Shown here one piece after another: positions 1-8,209 of a DNA stretch of 26,293 nucleotides. Position numbers and translations under genes: made by a program. The stretch lies in assembly GCA_964347945.1 (NCBI GenBank), contig CAYGAW010000099.1:1-26293 (forward strand), given 5' to 3'. This DNA is from CAYGAW01 sp964347945. GTDB taxonomy: Bacteria; Chloroflexota; Anaerolineae; UBA7937; B3-Chlor. The notes beneath the pieces are model-generated. The model was not told the origin of the DNA. It worked only from the letters and a program-made list of their open reading frames with translations, and made no database searches. Positions within the stretch are counted from its first letter, which is position 1. The number at the start of each line of letters is the position of its first letter.

Positions 1-351
1 ACCTATCTCTTCATAGCCCACGACCTTTCGGTGGTGAAGCACATAAGCACTCGGGTGGCTGTGATGTATCTGGGCCGCATAGTGGAAATCACCCAGTCAA
101 AGACCCTATACCAGGACCCCCTGCACCCATACACCATAGCGCTGCTTTCCGCAGTGCCAATACCTGACCCCTTTGTGGACAAGAGACGCGAGCGCATCAT
201 CCTGAAGGGAGAAGTTCCCAGCCCGTTGAATCCACCGCCTGGCTGTAGTTTCCATCCGCGCTGCTCAGTAGCCATGCCGGAGTGCAGCGAAGTGATACCA
301 TCGCTCCGCGATGTTGATAGTGGACACGAGGTGGCCTGTATCAGAGTATAG
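1..351 (+). CDS. Dipeptide/oligopeptide ABC transporter ATP-binding protein, C-terminal part
   Basis: This is the 3' end of an ATPase that powers peptide or nickel-type uptake (Opp/Dpp family); its 5' part lies outside the window. The reading frame is open from base 1. It begins in the switch region (IAHDLSVV, with H7 the H-loop histidine), followed by VAVMYLGRIVE. Next comes the family's C-terminal oligo_HPY segment (DPLHPYTIALL) and then the typical Cys-rich tail (PGCSFHPRCSVAMPEC plus a last Cys near the end). The protein ends at a TAG. OppD and OppF share these features; a terminal position in the operon favours the OppF/DppF type, but this cannot be settled here. No other transporter subunit is visible. 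It is probably the last gene of an upstream transporter operon that may import a substrate for the enzymes that follow. Confidence 0.93.
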   Translation, partial: TYLFIAHDLSVVKHISTRVAVMYLGRIVEITQSKTLYQDPLHPYTIALLSAVPIPDPFVDKRRERIILKGEVPSPLNPPPGCSFHPRCSVAMPECSEVIPSLRDVDSGHEVACIRV

Positions 352-585
352 CTGTTCCCGCAGAAGGAATGACCGACTCCTCATCCGTAGTACGCGGATC
401 GTGCCCATGAGGGTCTGTAGTACCACAAGTGATGTCCTTTCACGGGCTTCCATGAGTTCGTCGGGTTGTCTCTGTATGTCCAATATCGTCATTGACTCAC
501 GGCGGCCAATGTCCCGCGCTGGACACCTAAGAAGCAAGGTCATCGCAGCCTCAACAATCAACAACGTGTGACGAGGTCAACCTGC

Positions 586-1383
586 ATGACGACATTGGAC
601 GAATTCCATGGTTACGGAGAGGAACTCGAGAGGTTACTGCTGTTGAGGACATCGCCAATAGCCGTGAGACTTCTGGAAACGGAAGAGGATATTCCAGAGG
701 AAGCCATTAGACCGAAAACAGACCGCGGTGAGCATCTTGCCCAGTGTCAAGCCTTTGCCATGTCACGTCGCCAGAGACTGACGGTAGCCATTCTGAAGGA
801 AGATCAATGGTGCTGGGCTCCACTAATCGGCTTTGGACTGGTCGAGCCGCCTGACATGTATCTGGAAGGGAAGACTGCTTTCCCATTCATGGTTGCCACT
901 CTGGAGGCGGCCAAGGATGTGGCGAAGACGCTCCCTTGTCTGGAATATGGGAAGTACGTGGGCATTCTCTCCGCGCCTTTGAAGAGCGCTAGTTTTGAGC
1001 CGGATCTGGTGCTCATCTATTCCAATACCGCCCAATTGAGGAGTCTGCTTCTTGCGGCGAAGTACAAAGATGGGTACCTGGTGACCTCTCAATTCGACCC
1101 TATTGACTCTTGCGTCTACTCCGTCGTGCCAGTGATGTTGACCGGCGAATACAGGATCACCCTTCCCGATCCCGGCGAATACGAGAGGGCACTAACTGGA
1201 GAAGATGAGATCATCTTTTCCGTGCCGAGAGATAGACTGGAAGAGCTGGTATTGGGACTCAAGCACTTTGAAGAGATCGAACTCGGCTATACCCAGCTTG
1301 TTATGGAGATGAAGCCCGATTTCCAGCAACCTCCCTTCTACCAGGAGTTGTTCCAGAGATGGGGCCTGGATGCGCCAGAATAG
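586..1383 (+). CDS. DUF169 family protein (copy 1, divergent)
   Basis: A 265-residue protein of the uncharacterised DUF169 (COG2043) family, recognised by similarity to three further copies in this window. No signal peptide or membrane segment is visible, so it is probably cytoplasmic. Three cysteines line up with the other copies: C54, C76 and C176. The C54-C76 spacing of 22 residues is nearly the same as in the paralogs. I chose ATG 586 because GAGG at 573-576 sits 9 nt upstream. An in-frame GTG at 568 would add six residues but has no ribosome-binding site. It is the most divergent of the four: it has a longer N-terminal lead and lacks the GCAW-type motif around the third Cys (SCVY instead). 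It lies 234 nt after the ABC gene and upstream of the cupin genes. The biochemical role is unknown; the conserved cysteines suggest metal or cofactor binding. Confidence 0.85.
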   Translation: MTTLDEFHGYGEELERLLLLRTSPIAVRLLETEEDIPEEAIRPKTDRGEHLAQCQAFAMSRRQRLTVAILKEDQWCWAPLIGFGLVEPPDMYLEGKTAFPFMVATLEAAKDVAKTLPCLEYGKYVGILSAPLKSASFEPDLVLIYSNTAQLRSLLLAAKYKDGYLVTSQFDPIDSCVYSVVPVMLTGEYRITLPDPGEYERALTGEDEIIFSVPRDRLEELVLGLKHFEEIELGYTQLVMEMKPDFQQPPFYQELFQRWGLDAPE

Positions 1384-1436
1384 CGCCATTAGATTCATCG
1401 AGTAACCGGGCCTTGGCGAAGATACACACTTGCATG

Positions 1437-1451
1437 GGTGTTGAAAACACC
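1437..1451. other. Short perfect hairpin between DUF169 and cupin genes
   Basis: GGTGTT, a 3-nt GAA loop, then AACACC. It lies in the 125-nt gap between copy 1 of DUF169 and the double-cupin gene. There is no T-run after it, so it is a weak terminator at best. It could equally be a small operator or chance. Confidence 0.25.
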
Positions 1452-1508
1452 GCTGTCTCAGAATCCGGATCTCTCAACATAGACACTCGGGAAGGAGAAG
1501 AGTAAACA

Positions 1509-2432
1509 GTGGCCACGATAGACTACGAGCGGTATCTTGTCAGAAAACCAATCTATGAGGCGGGTCCGGGAGTCAAGCACCGCCAAAGTCCCACCATGAC
1601 GTACATGAGCAGTGCTCAGGTGCCTGAAGCCAACTACTATATCGAGTTTGGCTGGATATATGACATACCCGCGCCAAACCCCCATATCCATCAGCACGTG
1701 CACGACTTCGACGAAATAGTCCTCCATGTGGGCGGTGACCCCGACGATCCTGAGGACCTGGGCGGCGAGGTCGAGTTCTACGTCGGCGGTCAACCACTCA
1801 CCTTTACGACAACGACAGGACTGTTTGTTCCCGCGGGGCTATCGCATGGGCCGCTAACCTGGAAGAAAGTCACAAAGCCTCACATACAGATGGCGATAAT
1901 GCTGGGCGCCGGCAGCGCCGAAGAAGGTTGGGCCCGCAGCGGCATCAGTGAGGCGAAGGAGGGACTGCCGGAGAAAACGGATGACGTCGACTACGAAAGA
2001 TATCTAGCGAGGAAACCCGTTTACGAGGCGGGCGTCGGAGTCAAGAACCGCCAGAGCCCAACCATGACACTGATGAGTAGCGCCCAAGTCCCTGAGGCCA
2101 ACTACTACATCGAACTTGGCTGGATATACGACATACCCCAACCTAACCCCCATATCCATGAGCATGTCCACAAGTACGACGAGATTGTACTGCATTGGGG
2201 CGGCGACCCCGACAATCCCGAGGATCTCGGCGGCGAGATAGAGTTTGGCGTCGGCGGTCAGCCCCTTACCTTCACCACCACAATGGGGCTCTTTGTGCCG
2301 AAGGGAGTGAAGCACGGGCCGTTGATTTGGCAGAAGGTCGAAAGGCCGCACATACAGATGGCATTTATGCTCAACTGCGGCGATGTGAAGGAAGGCTGGG
2401 CAGACAGCGGCATCACCGGGCCAAGATCATAG
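1509..2432 (+). CDS. Tandem double-cupin protein (internally duplicated)
   Basis: A 307-residue protein built from two near-identical cupin modules, about residues 4-151 and 162-305, joined by a short charged linker. By eye the modules are roughly 80% identical. Each holds a His-rich first cupin motif (PHIHQHVHDFDE and PHIHEHVHKYDE), a conserved DLGGE(V/I)EF stretch, and a second motif ending in a histidine (FVPAGLSHGP and FVPKGVKHGP). These are plausible metal ligands, so a metal-binding beta-barrel is likely. Cupins range from dioxygenases to isomerases and sensors, and the reaction cannot be read from the sequence. The start is a GTG with an AAGGAG element at 1493-1497 about 11 nt upstream. 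It is followed after 32 nt by another cupin gene. The high identity of the halves points to a fairly recent duplication. No signal peptide is seen. Confidence 0.85.
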   Translation: MATIDYERYLVRKPIYEAGPGVKHRQSPTMTYMSSAQVPEANYYIEFGWIYDIPAPNPHIHQHVHDFDEIVLHVGGDPDDPEDLGGEVEFYVGGQPLTFTTTTGLFVPAGLSHGPLTWKKVTKPHIQMAIMLGAGSAEEGWARSGISEAKEGLPEKTDDVDYERYLARKPVYEAGVGVKNRQSPTMTLMSSAQVPEANYYIELGWIYDIPQPNPHIHEHVHKYDEIVLHWGGDPDNPEDLGGEIEFGVGGQPLTFTTTMGLFVPKGVKHGPLIWQKVERPHIQMAFMLNCGDVKEGWADSGITGPRS

Positions 2433-2464
2433 ACCGTGACTCTTAGAAAGGGGAAGAGTGAAGA

Positions 2465-2929
2465 ATGGCTGAATCAAAATACGGCAAGTACATCGTCACC
2501 GAACTGAAAGAAAACATACAGTTGCCTGATTTCAGACAGCGGGAAGAGATCGGACAGGGGCCACTCGACGGTGCTCGTCGGCGGATGGAGCACGTAATAT
2601 GGATGGACAGTGAGGTCGTCCCGGGGTCCTTCTATTCCGAATGTGTGTGGTTCTGGCCTGGAGAAATGCCCCCGCCCGATGAGATAGTCGGAGTACCGGC
2701 TCATACGCATCCCTTTGACGAAGTTATCACCTTCTTCGGCACCAACTTCGAAGACCCGCATGACCTGGGCGGCGAAATCGAGCTGTGGCTGGAAGATGAG
2801 AAGTTCGTACTGACCAAGAGCTTTCTGGCCTATATTCCGGCGGGGATGAAGCACTGCCCGTTGAAGATACTGAGGATTGATAGGCCCATGTTCCACTTCA
2901 CCCTCGGCCCGGGCAAGATGTATGGATGA
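2465..2929 (+). CDS. Single-domain cupin-like protein A
   Basis: A 154-residue, one-module relative of the preceding double cupin. Candidate metal ligands lie in HTHPFDEVITFFGTN and in the later IPAGMKHCPL. The family-specific HDLGGEIELW stretch lies between them, and the chain ends GPGKMY(G), as in the next gene. A purine-rich AAAGGGG lies about 12 nt upstream of the ATG. The gene sits 32 nt after the double cupin and 66 nt before protein B, so the three are probably co-transcribed. Its HTH-x5-E arrangement is closer to the canonical cupin motif than the HIHxHVH version in the duplicated protein, which may mean different metal geometry or substrate. Function is unknown. A role as an enzyme in the same pathway as the neighbouring URO-D protein is inference from position. 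Confidence 0.83.
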   Translation: MAESKYGKYIVTELKENIQLPDFRQREEIGQGPLDGARRRMEHVIWMDSEVVPGSFYSECVWFWPGEMPPPDEIVGVPAHTHPFDEVITFFGTNFEDPHDLGGEIELWLEDEKFVLTKSFLAYIPAGMKHCPLKILRIDRPMFHFTLGPGKMYG

Positions 2930-2995
2930 AGACCAAGCATTGCCCTGACAACAACTATGTTCGACCCCAGCAATAAGGAAAAGGAACGGCAGAAC

Positions 2996-3448
2996 ATGGA
3001 GGAATCGAAAAACGTCAAGTACTTCGTCTTTCAAGACAAACCCAACTTGGAGCTTCCTGAGTACCGGCACGAAATATCCAGTGAATATGCGCATCGCATC
3101 GTATACCTGGATAGTGAGGTCGTCCCAGACGCCTCCTTCTATGTGGAGGCCCTCTGGTTCTGGCCTGGACAAAGGCCCGAACCCCAGCCAGGGGAGACGG
3201 CCAGAGCGGGAGTGGAACCTCATACTCACCCGTTTGATGAGATGATCGCCTTCTTCGGCACCAACCCAGACGACATTCATGATTTGGGTGGCGAAGTCGA
3301 GCTGTGGATAGACGGTGAACAGCACATCATAGACAAGAGCTTTGTGGCCTTTGTTCCGGCAGGGGTAGAGCACTGCCCGTTGAACATCAGGAGAATTGAC
3401 AGGCCCATTTTCCACTTCACCGCCGGACCCGGCAAGATGTACGAATAA
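2996..3448 (+). CDS. Single-domain cupin-like protein B
   Basis: A 150-residue paralog of the preceding cupin, sharing the SEVVP, WFWPG, HTHPFDE, FFGTN, HDLGGE(V/I)ELW, PAGxxHCPL and GPGKMY blocks in the same order. I chose ATG 2996 because its first residues (MEESKNVKY) align with MAESKYGKY of protein A, and AAGGAA at 2981-2986 lies 9 nt upstream. An ATG at 2957 in the same frame would add 13 residues with no counterpart in A. Compared with A it carries a Pro/Glu-rich insert (about residues 60-75) just before the metal motif. It is followed by a 189-nt gap and then the first URO-D gene. The reaction is unknown. Two single and one double cupin in a row is an unusual local expansion. Confidence 0.84.
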   Translation: MEESKNVKYFVFQDKPNLELPEYRHEISSEYAHRIVYLDSEVVPDASFYVEALWFWPGQRPEPQPGETARAGVEPHTHPFDEMIAFFGTNPDDIHDLGGEVELWIDGEQHIIDKSFVAFVPAGVEHCPLNIRRIDRPIFHFTAGPGKMYE

Positions 3449-3637
3449 AGGCCAGCTATAGCTCGACTTGCCTCCGACGAAACGGCCGACACAAGCGGGA
3501 CTGTTCCGAACGTCTCTGGGTCAAGCAGGGGTATTGAAGACCCTGACTACGCAAGGGCGCAGATGGACAATGGACGAGAAAAGGCAACAGGTGCCCTGAG
3601 CACCGCCGGCAGAGGAACGGGTGGGAGCGAATTGAAA

Positions 3638-4969
3638 ATGGCGAAGGAATGGGCGGAGATGACTCCGGATGAGAGACGGGAAGAGCGGTTCGAGCGATGG
3701 CTGTCGCCGCCTGATGTTGAATTCGTCAGCCCAGAGGCCGAGAAAGCTTACAAGAAAAGGGTTACCAGGTTCATCAAAGCTATCAAGCTGGAGGAGCCCG
3801 ACCGGGTTCCGGTAATGCTCCCGGCAGGCTTCTTCCCTGCCTATTATGCGGGGGGCACGCTCAAGACGGTCATGTATGACTACGAGGAACTCAAGCGGGC
3901 GTGGCTCAAGTTCTTCAATGACTTCGACATGGATACGTTTGCCGGGCCCGGCCTTGTCCTTCCGGGCAAGATGCTGGACAGCATCGACTACAAGCTACAT
4001 CACTGGCCCGGGCATGGCCTGGCTGATGATATCGCACTGTATCAGTATATTGAAGGCGAGTATATGAAACCTGACGAATACGATGCCTTCATTAGAGATC
4101 CGGCTGACTTCCTGCTGAGGACCTATTTGCCTCGGTCTGTGGGAGCGTTTGCGGGTCTGCGAAAGCTGGGTCCGTTGACACCATTCATCGGCATACCGGT
4201 GTTCTATATCACACAGTTCGGGGATCCGGAAGTCAGGGCGGCAGTCCAGGCGCTCCTAGATGCCGGGCAGGAAGGTGCGAAATGGCAGGCAGCTGTTGAC
4301 GAGACTAGCCAGGCAGTGCGGGAAGCAGGGGTTCCCTCTATCTGGGGAGCGCTGTGCGGCGCGCCCTACGACCTCTTGGGCGATATGATGCGAGGGACCA
4401 AGGGCATCATGATCGATATGTATCGGCAGCCAGACAAGCTCTGTGAAGCCATGGAGAGAGTAGTCCCCATAGTGATAAATGAGGCTGTAGATGGGGCCAA
4501 CGCCTCGGGATGCCCGGTGATATTCATGCCGCTGCACAAGGGCCCTGGCGGTTTTATGTCCAGCGATCAGTTCGAGACCTTCTACTGGCCCACCCTCAAG
4601 AAGGTGATGATGGGTCTGATTGACGAGGGTCTGGTGCCGCTGCCGTTTGCTGAGGGAGACTACACGCCGCGCCTGGAGATCATCAAGGATATGCCCAGCG
4701 GCAAAGTGATATGGTACTTTGAGACAATGGATATGGCCAAAGCCAAGGAGGTTCTGGGCGATAGTGCCTGCATCGCCGGGAATCTGCCTGCCTCAGTGCT
4801 GTGCACCGGGACGCCAGAGGAGGTCAAAGAGGGCTGCCGCAAACTCATCGAGACTTGTGCTCAAGGGGGCGGCTATATCCTGACCGCGGCGGCAAGCATG
4901 AATCAGGGTAACCCGAACAATCTGCGGGCTATGATGGAGGCAGCCAAGGAATACGGCGTGTACGAGTAG
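3638..4969 (+). CDS. URO-D-fold (COG0407) methyltransferase-like protein, copy 1
   Basis: A 443-residue member of the uroporphyrinogen decarboxylase superfamily, in the branch that includes corrinoid-dependent methyltransferases rather than heme HemE. I infer this from the corrinoid protein beside its paralog at 12610. Both copies share an N-terminal helical lead, MYDYE(E/K)L, WPGHG, RGT(K/R)GIM(I/L)DMYR, PLHKG, FYWPTLK and a final YGVY. Methylcobamide:CoM methyltransferases use an HxC...C zinc site. Here the HxC position reads F-A-E-G (E339), the late Cys position is Ala, and H300 and C378 are conserved with the paralog. Zinc chemistry may therefore differ. I chose ATG 3638 because it aligns with the paralog's start and has GGGAG 10 nt upstream. 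ATG 3563 in frame would add 25 low-complexity residues. Substrate is unknown. Confidence 0.85.
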   Translation: MAKEWAEMTPDERREERFERWLSPPDVEFVSPEAEKAYKKRVTRFIKAIKLEEPDRVPVMLPAGFFPAYYAGGTLKTVMYDYEELKRAWLKFFNDFDMDTFAGPGLVLPGKMLDSIDYKLHHWPGHGLADDIALYQYIEGEYMKPDEYDAFIRDPADFLLRTYLPRSVGAFAGLRKLGPLTPFIGIPVFYITQFGDPEVRAAVQALLDAGQEGAKWQAAVDETSQAVREAGVPSIWGALCGAPYDLLGDMMRGTKGIMIDMYRQPDKLCEAMERVVPIVINEAVDGANASGCPVIFMPLHKGPGGFMSSDQFETFYWPTLKKVMMGLIDEGLVPLPFAEGDYTPRLEIIKDMPSGKVIWYFETMDMAKAKEVLGDSACIAGNLPASVLCTGTPEEVKEGCRKLIETCAQGGGYILTAAASMNQGNPNNLRAMMEAAKEYGVYE

Positions 4970-5053
4970 TAGCTCATACTTGTCTCTCGCATGTGGATGT
5001 GGGCGCATTCAGCATCAGATAGAGATGTATGAAAAAGTGAGGAGGCTACAATC

Positions 5054-6433
5054 ATGAAACCAGGTTCATCAGCCAAGACGATTATGGAAGCGGCCCGAGA
5101 GACTGAGGTGCGCTATGAGGCCGAGGTAGTAGTGGTAGGCGGTGGTCCCGGAGGACATTCGGCTGCGGTGGCAGCGGCTCGAAACGGTGCGCACACAGTG
5201 CTTGTGGAAAGATACGGGCACCTGGGAGGCATGGCCACCGGCGGATTGGTCATACTGATCCCACACATGAGCGATGGCACTGACGAGCAGCAGATAGCTG
5301 GGCTCTGCCAGGAGTGGCTTGACAGGCTAGATGTGAGGGGCGCAGCTGTCTATCCGAAGAAGGAGGAGCTAGGTTCAAGTGACGAAGCGACAGTCAGCCG
5401 TTGGTTGGACTACTCTATCATGTTTGTACGTGAGGGGAGGGTAAGACTCAGCGCCAATGTCGACCCTGAGATACTGAGGTGCGTGCTAAACGACATGGTG
5501 GAAGAGGCTGGGGTGAAGCTGCTTCTCCATTCATGGGGCACCGAGGCTATCGTCGATGCAGACAGAGTTCAGGGCGTAATCTTCGAGAGCAAGTCAGGCA
5601 GGCAGGCAATACTTGGGCAAGTCGTGATCGATGCTACGGGTGACGGTGATCTATTGCCATCTGCTGGAGCTGAGTTTGACAGCAAGATCGATCCCAAACT
5701 CAGGATTGCCAAAGCCGCCGTCGTCTTTCAACTGGGCAATGTCGACATGAAGAGAGTCAGCGAGTTCAGACGATCGAATCCGGAGAAACACACCGAGTTG
5801 ATGAATGAGCTCAGGGAATTGGGCGGATTCCCCGTCTACCAGACAACCGCGCTCGAGGATGTTGTGTGGGTCAATAATTGGATTCCAGATCGCGATATCC
5901 TAGACATCGAAGACCTCACTTGGATAGAGGTCGAAGTCCGAAAGAGAATGCTCGTGACACACGACTTCTACAGGAAGCATATTCCTGGCTTTGAGAAGAG
6001 CTTCATACTCAATACCGCGCCGCAACTTGGCACCCGAGGCAGCCGGCGACTGGTGGGAGAATACACGCTCACTCAGAAGGACATACGGTCAGGCACAGTC
6101 TTCGAAGACACCATAGCGGTGTGCCCAGATCTCAACTTCAACGTGTCACCAGAACACCCCCACGTGCATATTCCCTATCGTACTATGGTGCCACGCAAAG
6201 TAGAGGGGCTGCTTGTTGCCGGTCGTAGCTACTCCTCGGAGGATATCGTCAACGAGGACTTCAACCTTATCCCGCATTGCGTAGCCATTGGGGAGGCAGC
6301 AGGCACTGCAGCGGCCATGGCGGTGAAGAGTGGCATAAGGCTTAGGGACGTGGATTATGCGGTCCTGCAAGACCGCTTAGCTGCCCAAGGGGTCCCGCTG
6401 CCTGATGTAGCTAAGAGTGCGGCGGGCAGATAG
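5054..6433 (+). CDS. FAD-dependent oxidoreductase (FAD_oxidored family)
   Basis: A 459-residue flavoprotein of the PF12831-type. The N-terminal Rossmann dinucleotide fold has G29-x-G31-x2-G34 and E52 at the end of the second strand to hold the ribose. The family's GGMATGG block follows at 58-64. Near the C-terminus VAGRSYSSED and IGEAAGTAAAMA form the second FAD-binding part. There is no N-terminal signal or membrane helix, so it is cytoplasmic. A strong GAGGAGG (5039-5045) stands 8 nt before the ATG. It lies 84 nt after the URO-D gene and is followed by the second DUF169 gene. Members act on varied organic substrates or as parts of heterodisulfide-reductase-like complexes. It has no Fe-S motif of its own. 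A redox step in the same pathway as its neighbours is inference. Confidence 0.88.
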   Translation: MKPGSSAKTIMEAARETEVRYEAEVVVVGGGPGGHSAAVAAARNGAHTVLVERYGHLGGMATGGLVILIPHMSDGTDEQQIAGLCQEWLDRLDVRGAAVYPKKEELGSSDEATVSRWLDYSIMFVREGRVRLSANVDPEILRCVLNDMVEEAGVKLLLHSWGTEAIVDADRVQGVIFESKSGRQAILGQVVIDATGDGDLLPSAGAEFDSKIDPKLRIAKAAVVFQLGNVDMKRVSEFRRSNPEKHTELMNELRELGGFPVYQTTALEDVVWVNNWIPDRDILDIEDLTWIEVEVRKRMLVTHDFYRKHIPGFEKSFILNTAPQLGTRGSRRLVGEYTLTQKDIRSGTVFEDTIAVCPDLNFNVSPEHPHVHIPYRTMVPRKVEGLLVAGRSYSSEDIVNEDFNLIPHCVAIGEAAGTAAAMAVKSGIRLRDVDYAVLQDRLAAQGVPLPDVAKSAAGR

Positions 6434-6448
6434 AACTGCCACGATCAA

Positions 6449-6544
6449 GACCTCGGAGGTCTCCAGATGGGCCTTATCGGGTTCAAGAGCTGCTCCGGCC
6501 AACATATTTCGGTCGGGATAGGAACTGCATTGACCTCCGAGGTC
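6449..6544. promoter_or_regulatory. Pair of 13-bp palindromes upstream of DUF169 copy 2
   Basis: GACCTCGGAGGTC at 6449-6461 and its exact reverse complement GACCTCCGAGGTC at 6532-6544. Each is itself a perfect palindrome (GACCTC/GAGGTC) with one central base. Their centres are 83 bp apart, close to eight helical turns, so two bound proteins would lie on the same face of the DNA. They sit between the FAD oxidoreductase stop and the GTG at 6598. They read as a double operator suited to looping. Alternatively the two could pair in RNA as a 13-bp stem with a 70-nt loop. Neither use is proven. Confidence 0.5.
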
Positions 6545-6597
6545 CGGTAGTCGCCCAATGCCTAGAGACACTTCTGGCTCTCCCGTAGGAGGTTAGT

Positions 6598-7353
6598 GTG
6601 AGCCCGACCGTGCGAGACTACTGCATATTCGATAGATTCAACTTCGAAAGAAAGCCAGTGGGTGTCAAGTACTCACTCAAGAAACCGGATGGCTTCGACC
6701 AGCTGGACAAGAGCTTGGCTCTCTGTGAGTTGTTCGCAGAAGCGCAAACCAGCAGTCCCTTCTACGCCGCGAGAGAGAACATACAGTGTGGAGGGCACGT
6801 ACTGGGCATGCTGGAGTTCCCGCCAGTCATGGAGAGCGGGCAATTGGGGCCAAGATACTCCATGTTCAAGACCCCCAGTGCCAACAGAAGAATCTATGAG
6901 TATATTCCACTACTGTCGAAGGATTCTGTAGAGTATGTCGTCTTCTCTCCTGTAGACCAACTGTCAGAAGATCCCGACATATTGATCATCACGGCCAATG
7001 TCACTCAAGCAGAGGTCTTGCTGAGAGCAAGCAGCTATTCCAATGGCAAGATGTGGTCCAGTAAGGGAACGACATGTTTGGCTTGCGCCTGGATATACGC
7101 CTCTCCGTACTTGAACGGCGAAGTGAATTTCACCGTCACCGGCCTCGGCTTCAGCATGAAAGCCAGACGAGTATTACCAGAAGGTCTGATGCTGATAACC
7201 ATCCCCTTCGACCTGATCCCCATGTTGGTCGAGAATCTAGAGGATATGGAGTGGAATCCGTTCTGGTTCAAGGTGGGCAGAGAGGGCTTCATCGAAAGCA
7301 CGCGGATACTGGTTGAAGAACTATGGGCGGAATACCCCACGGAGCAAGGGTAG
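6598..7353 (+). CDS. DUF169 family protein (copy 2)
   Basis: A 251-residue DUF169 protein closely related to the copies at 14410 and 15380. Shared blocks, in order, are FDRFNFERKPVGVKY near the N-terminus, LCE with C43, QCGG with C64, YSNGKMWSSKGT, ACAW with C163, a GEVNFTVTG strand and the EGLMLITIP strand. The three aligned cysteines are present; C160 is an extra one close to C163. The start is GTG with AGGAGG at 6587-6592 only 5 nt upstream. The two palindromes in the 164-nt leader suggest its own regulation. It is followed by a short hairpin and a gene of different base composition, so it is probably the end of the URO-D/FAD/DUF169 unit. The function of the family is not established. Confidence 0.88.
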   Translation: MSPTVRDYCIFDRFNFERKPVGVKYSLKKPDGFDQLDKSLALCELFAEAQTSSPFYAARENIQCGGHVLGMLEFPPVMESGQLGPRYSMFKTPSANRRIYEYIPLLSKDSVEYVVFSPVDQLSEDPDILIITANVTQAEVLLRASSYSNGKMWSSKGTTCLACAWIYASPYLNGEVNFTVTGLGFSMKARRVLPEGLMLITIPFDLIPMLVENLEDMEWNPFWFKVGREGFIESTRILVEELWAEYPTEQG

Positions 7354-7359
7354 CAGCCA

Positions 7360-7375
7360 CCTTTGGGGCCAAAGG
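7360..7375 (+). terminator. Hairpin just after DUF169 copy 2
   Basis: CCTTTGG-GG-CCAAAGG is a 16-bp perfect inverted repeat starting 6 nt after the stop codon. A realistic RNA hairpin would have 6 pairs and a GGGC loop. No T-run follows, so intrinsic termination is uncertain. Its position at the end of a gene cluster and before a base-composition change makes a terminator plausible. Confidence 0.35.
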
Positions 7376-7505
7376 GCAAGTATACGCAGGATCGCACAGC
7401 CGGTTTGATGAGCGGTCTGCCGTGGCGAACTCGTGCCCGGTGATGCGCCCTACCTGCTCCTTTCCCCGGTATTACCTTCTCTGCGCCAGGTGAAAGGACC
7501 GAAGA

Positions 7506-8144
7506 ATGAAGATTGTACTTTATGGTGCCAGTGGCACGATTGGGAGTTCGATCGCTCAAGAAGCGCTGGCTCGTGGTCATCAGGTCACGGCCGTCGTTCG
7601 TGATCCAACGCGTGTGGGGCCTCCGCATGCGGCGCTCTCGGTTGTCGCGGGAGACGTACTTGATCCGTCGGGTGTAGCTGCCCTGGCGGCGGGGCAGGAT
7701 GTTGTCGCATGTGCCGTCGGACCGCGCCTTCCCGAAGATGAGCCCAAGTCGGTGGTGGATACGGCAAGATCGCTGATCGAAGGCCTTACGCGGGCCGGAG
7801 TGAGTCGCCTGGTGGTCGTGGGCGGGGCAGGAAGTCTTGAGGTTCGTCCGGGTGTCGACCTCGTCGACACGCCGGAGTTTCCGGAGGCCTGGAAAGGGAT
7901 AGCTTTGGCACACCGCGATGCACTAGCAGTCTACCGAGGTGCGGACCTCGACTGGACGTATATCAGCCCGGCGGCACTGATCAGGCCGGGGGAGAGAACA
8001 GGACGGTATCGCACCGGAACCGATCAGTTGCTGACTGACGAGGACGGAGAGAGCCTCATTTCGGTAGAGGACTACGCAGTAGCGTTCGTGGACGAGATTG
8101 AAAACGCACGGTTTGTCCGTCAGCGCATGACGGTTGCGTACTGA
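7506..8144 (+). CDS. NAD(P)H-binding NmrA-like Rossmann protein
   Basis: A 212-residue SDR-type NAD(P)-binding protein of the NmrA/YwnB group (PF13460-like). It opens with MKIVLYGASGTIGSSI, giving G7-x2-G10-x2-G13, followed by VVRDPTR after the second strand, where the Arg suggests NADP(H). GDVLDP and VVVGGAGSL follow, and a WTYISPA segment is typical of the group. AAAGGA lies 7 nt upstream of the ATG. Members act as redox sensors or as flavin/quinone-type reductases. Its base composition stands out: two 60-nt lines inside it that I counted are about 65-67% G+C, against about 42% in a line of the preceding DUF169 gene, and Arg codons are mostly CGN rather than the AGA/AGG of its neighbours. 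It stands alone between gaps of 152 and 172 nt. Recent acquisition is likely and a link to the surrounding pathway is doubtful. Confidence 0.87.
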   Translation: MKIVLYGASGTIGSSIAQEALARGHQVTAVVRDPTRVGPPHAALSVVAGDVLDPSGVAALAAGQDVVACAVGPRLPEDEPKSVVDTARSLIEGLTRAGVSRLVVVGGAGSLEVRPGVDLVDTPEFPEAWKGIALAHRDALAVYRGADLDWTYISPAALIRPGERTGRYRTGTDQLLTDEDGESLISVEDYAVAFVDEIENARFVRQRMTVAY

Positions 8145-8209
8145 CTGAAGAGGCCTGTGCGTCGGCGGGATGCCTCGCTGAACACGGAGTGCGGCACAGC
8201 AAGTGGTCA

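Noticed and set aside
265..564. Minus-strand frame of 99 codons in the gap after the ABC gene
   Set aside because: It overlaps the end of the ABC gene, has no clear ribosome-binding site and no known domain. A relic gene in this 234-nt gap is possible but unsupported.
2474..3415. Long minus-strand frame of 313 codons across both single cupins
   Set aside because: It is antisense to two genes with clear cupin motifs and ribosome-binding sites. The two halves resemble each other only because the plus-strand genes are paralogs.
3638..4969. Heme-pathway uroporphyrinogen decarboxylase (hemE)
   Set aside because: The protein is longer than HemE, has a paralog coupled to a corrinoid protein, and no other heme genes are nearby.
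7852..7870. Palindrome GTGTCGAC-CTC-GTCGACAC inside the NmrA-like gene
   Set aside because: It encodes the VDLVD stretch of the protein and is explained by coding in a GC-rich gene.
7035..7913. Minus-strand frame of 292 codons spanning DUF169 copy 2 and the NmrA-like gene
   Set aside because: It crosses two unrelated plus-strand genes of different composition and shows no domain; a real gene would not be expected to do this.
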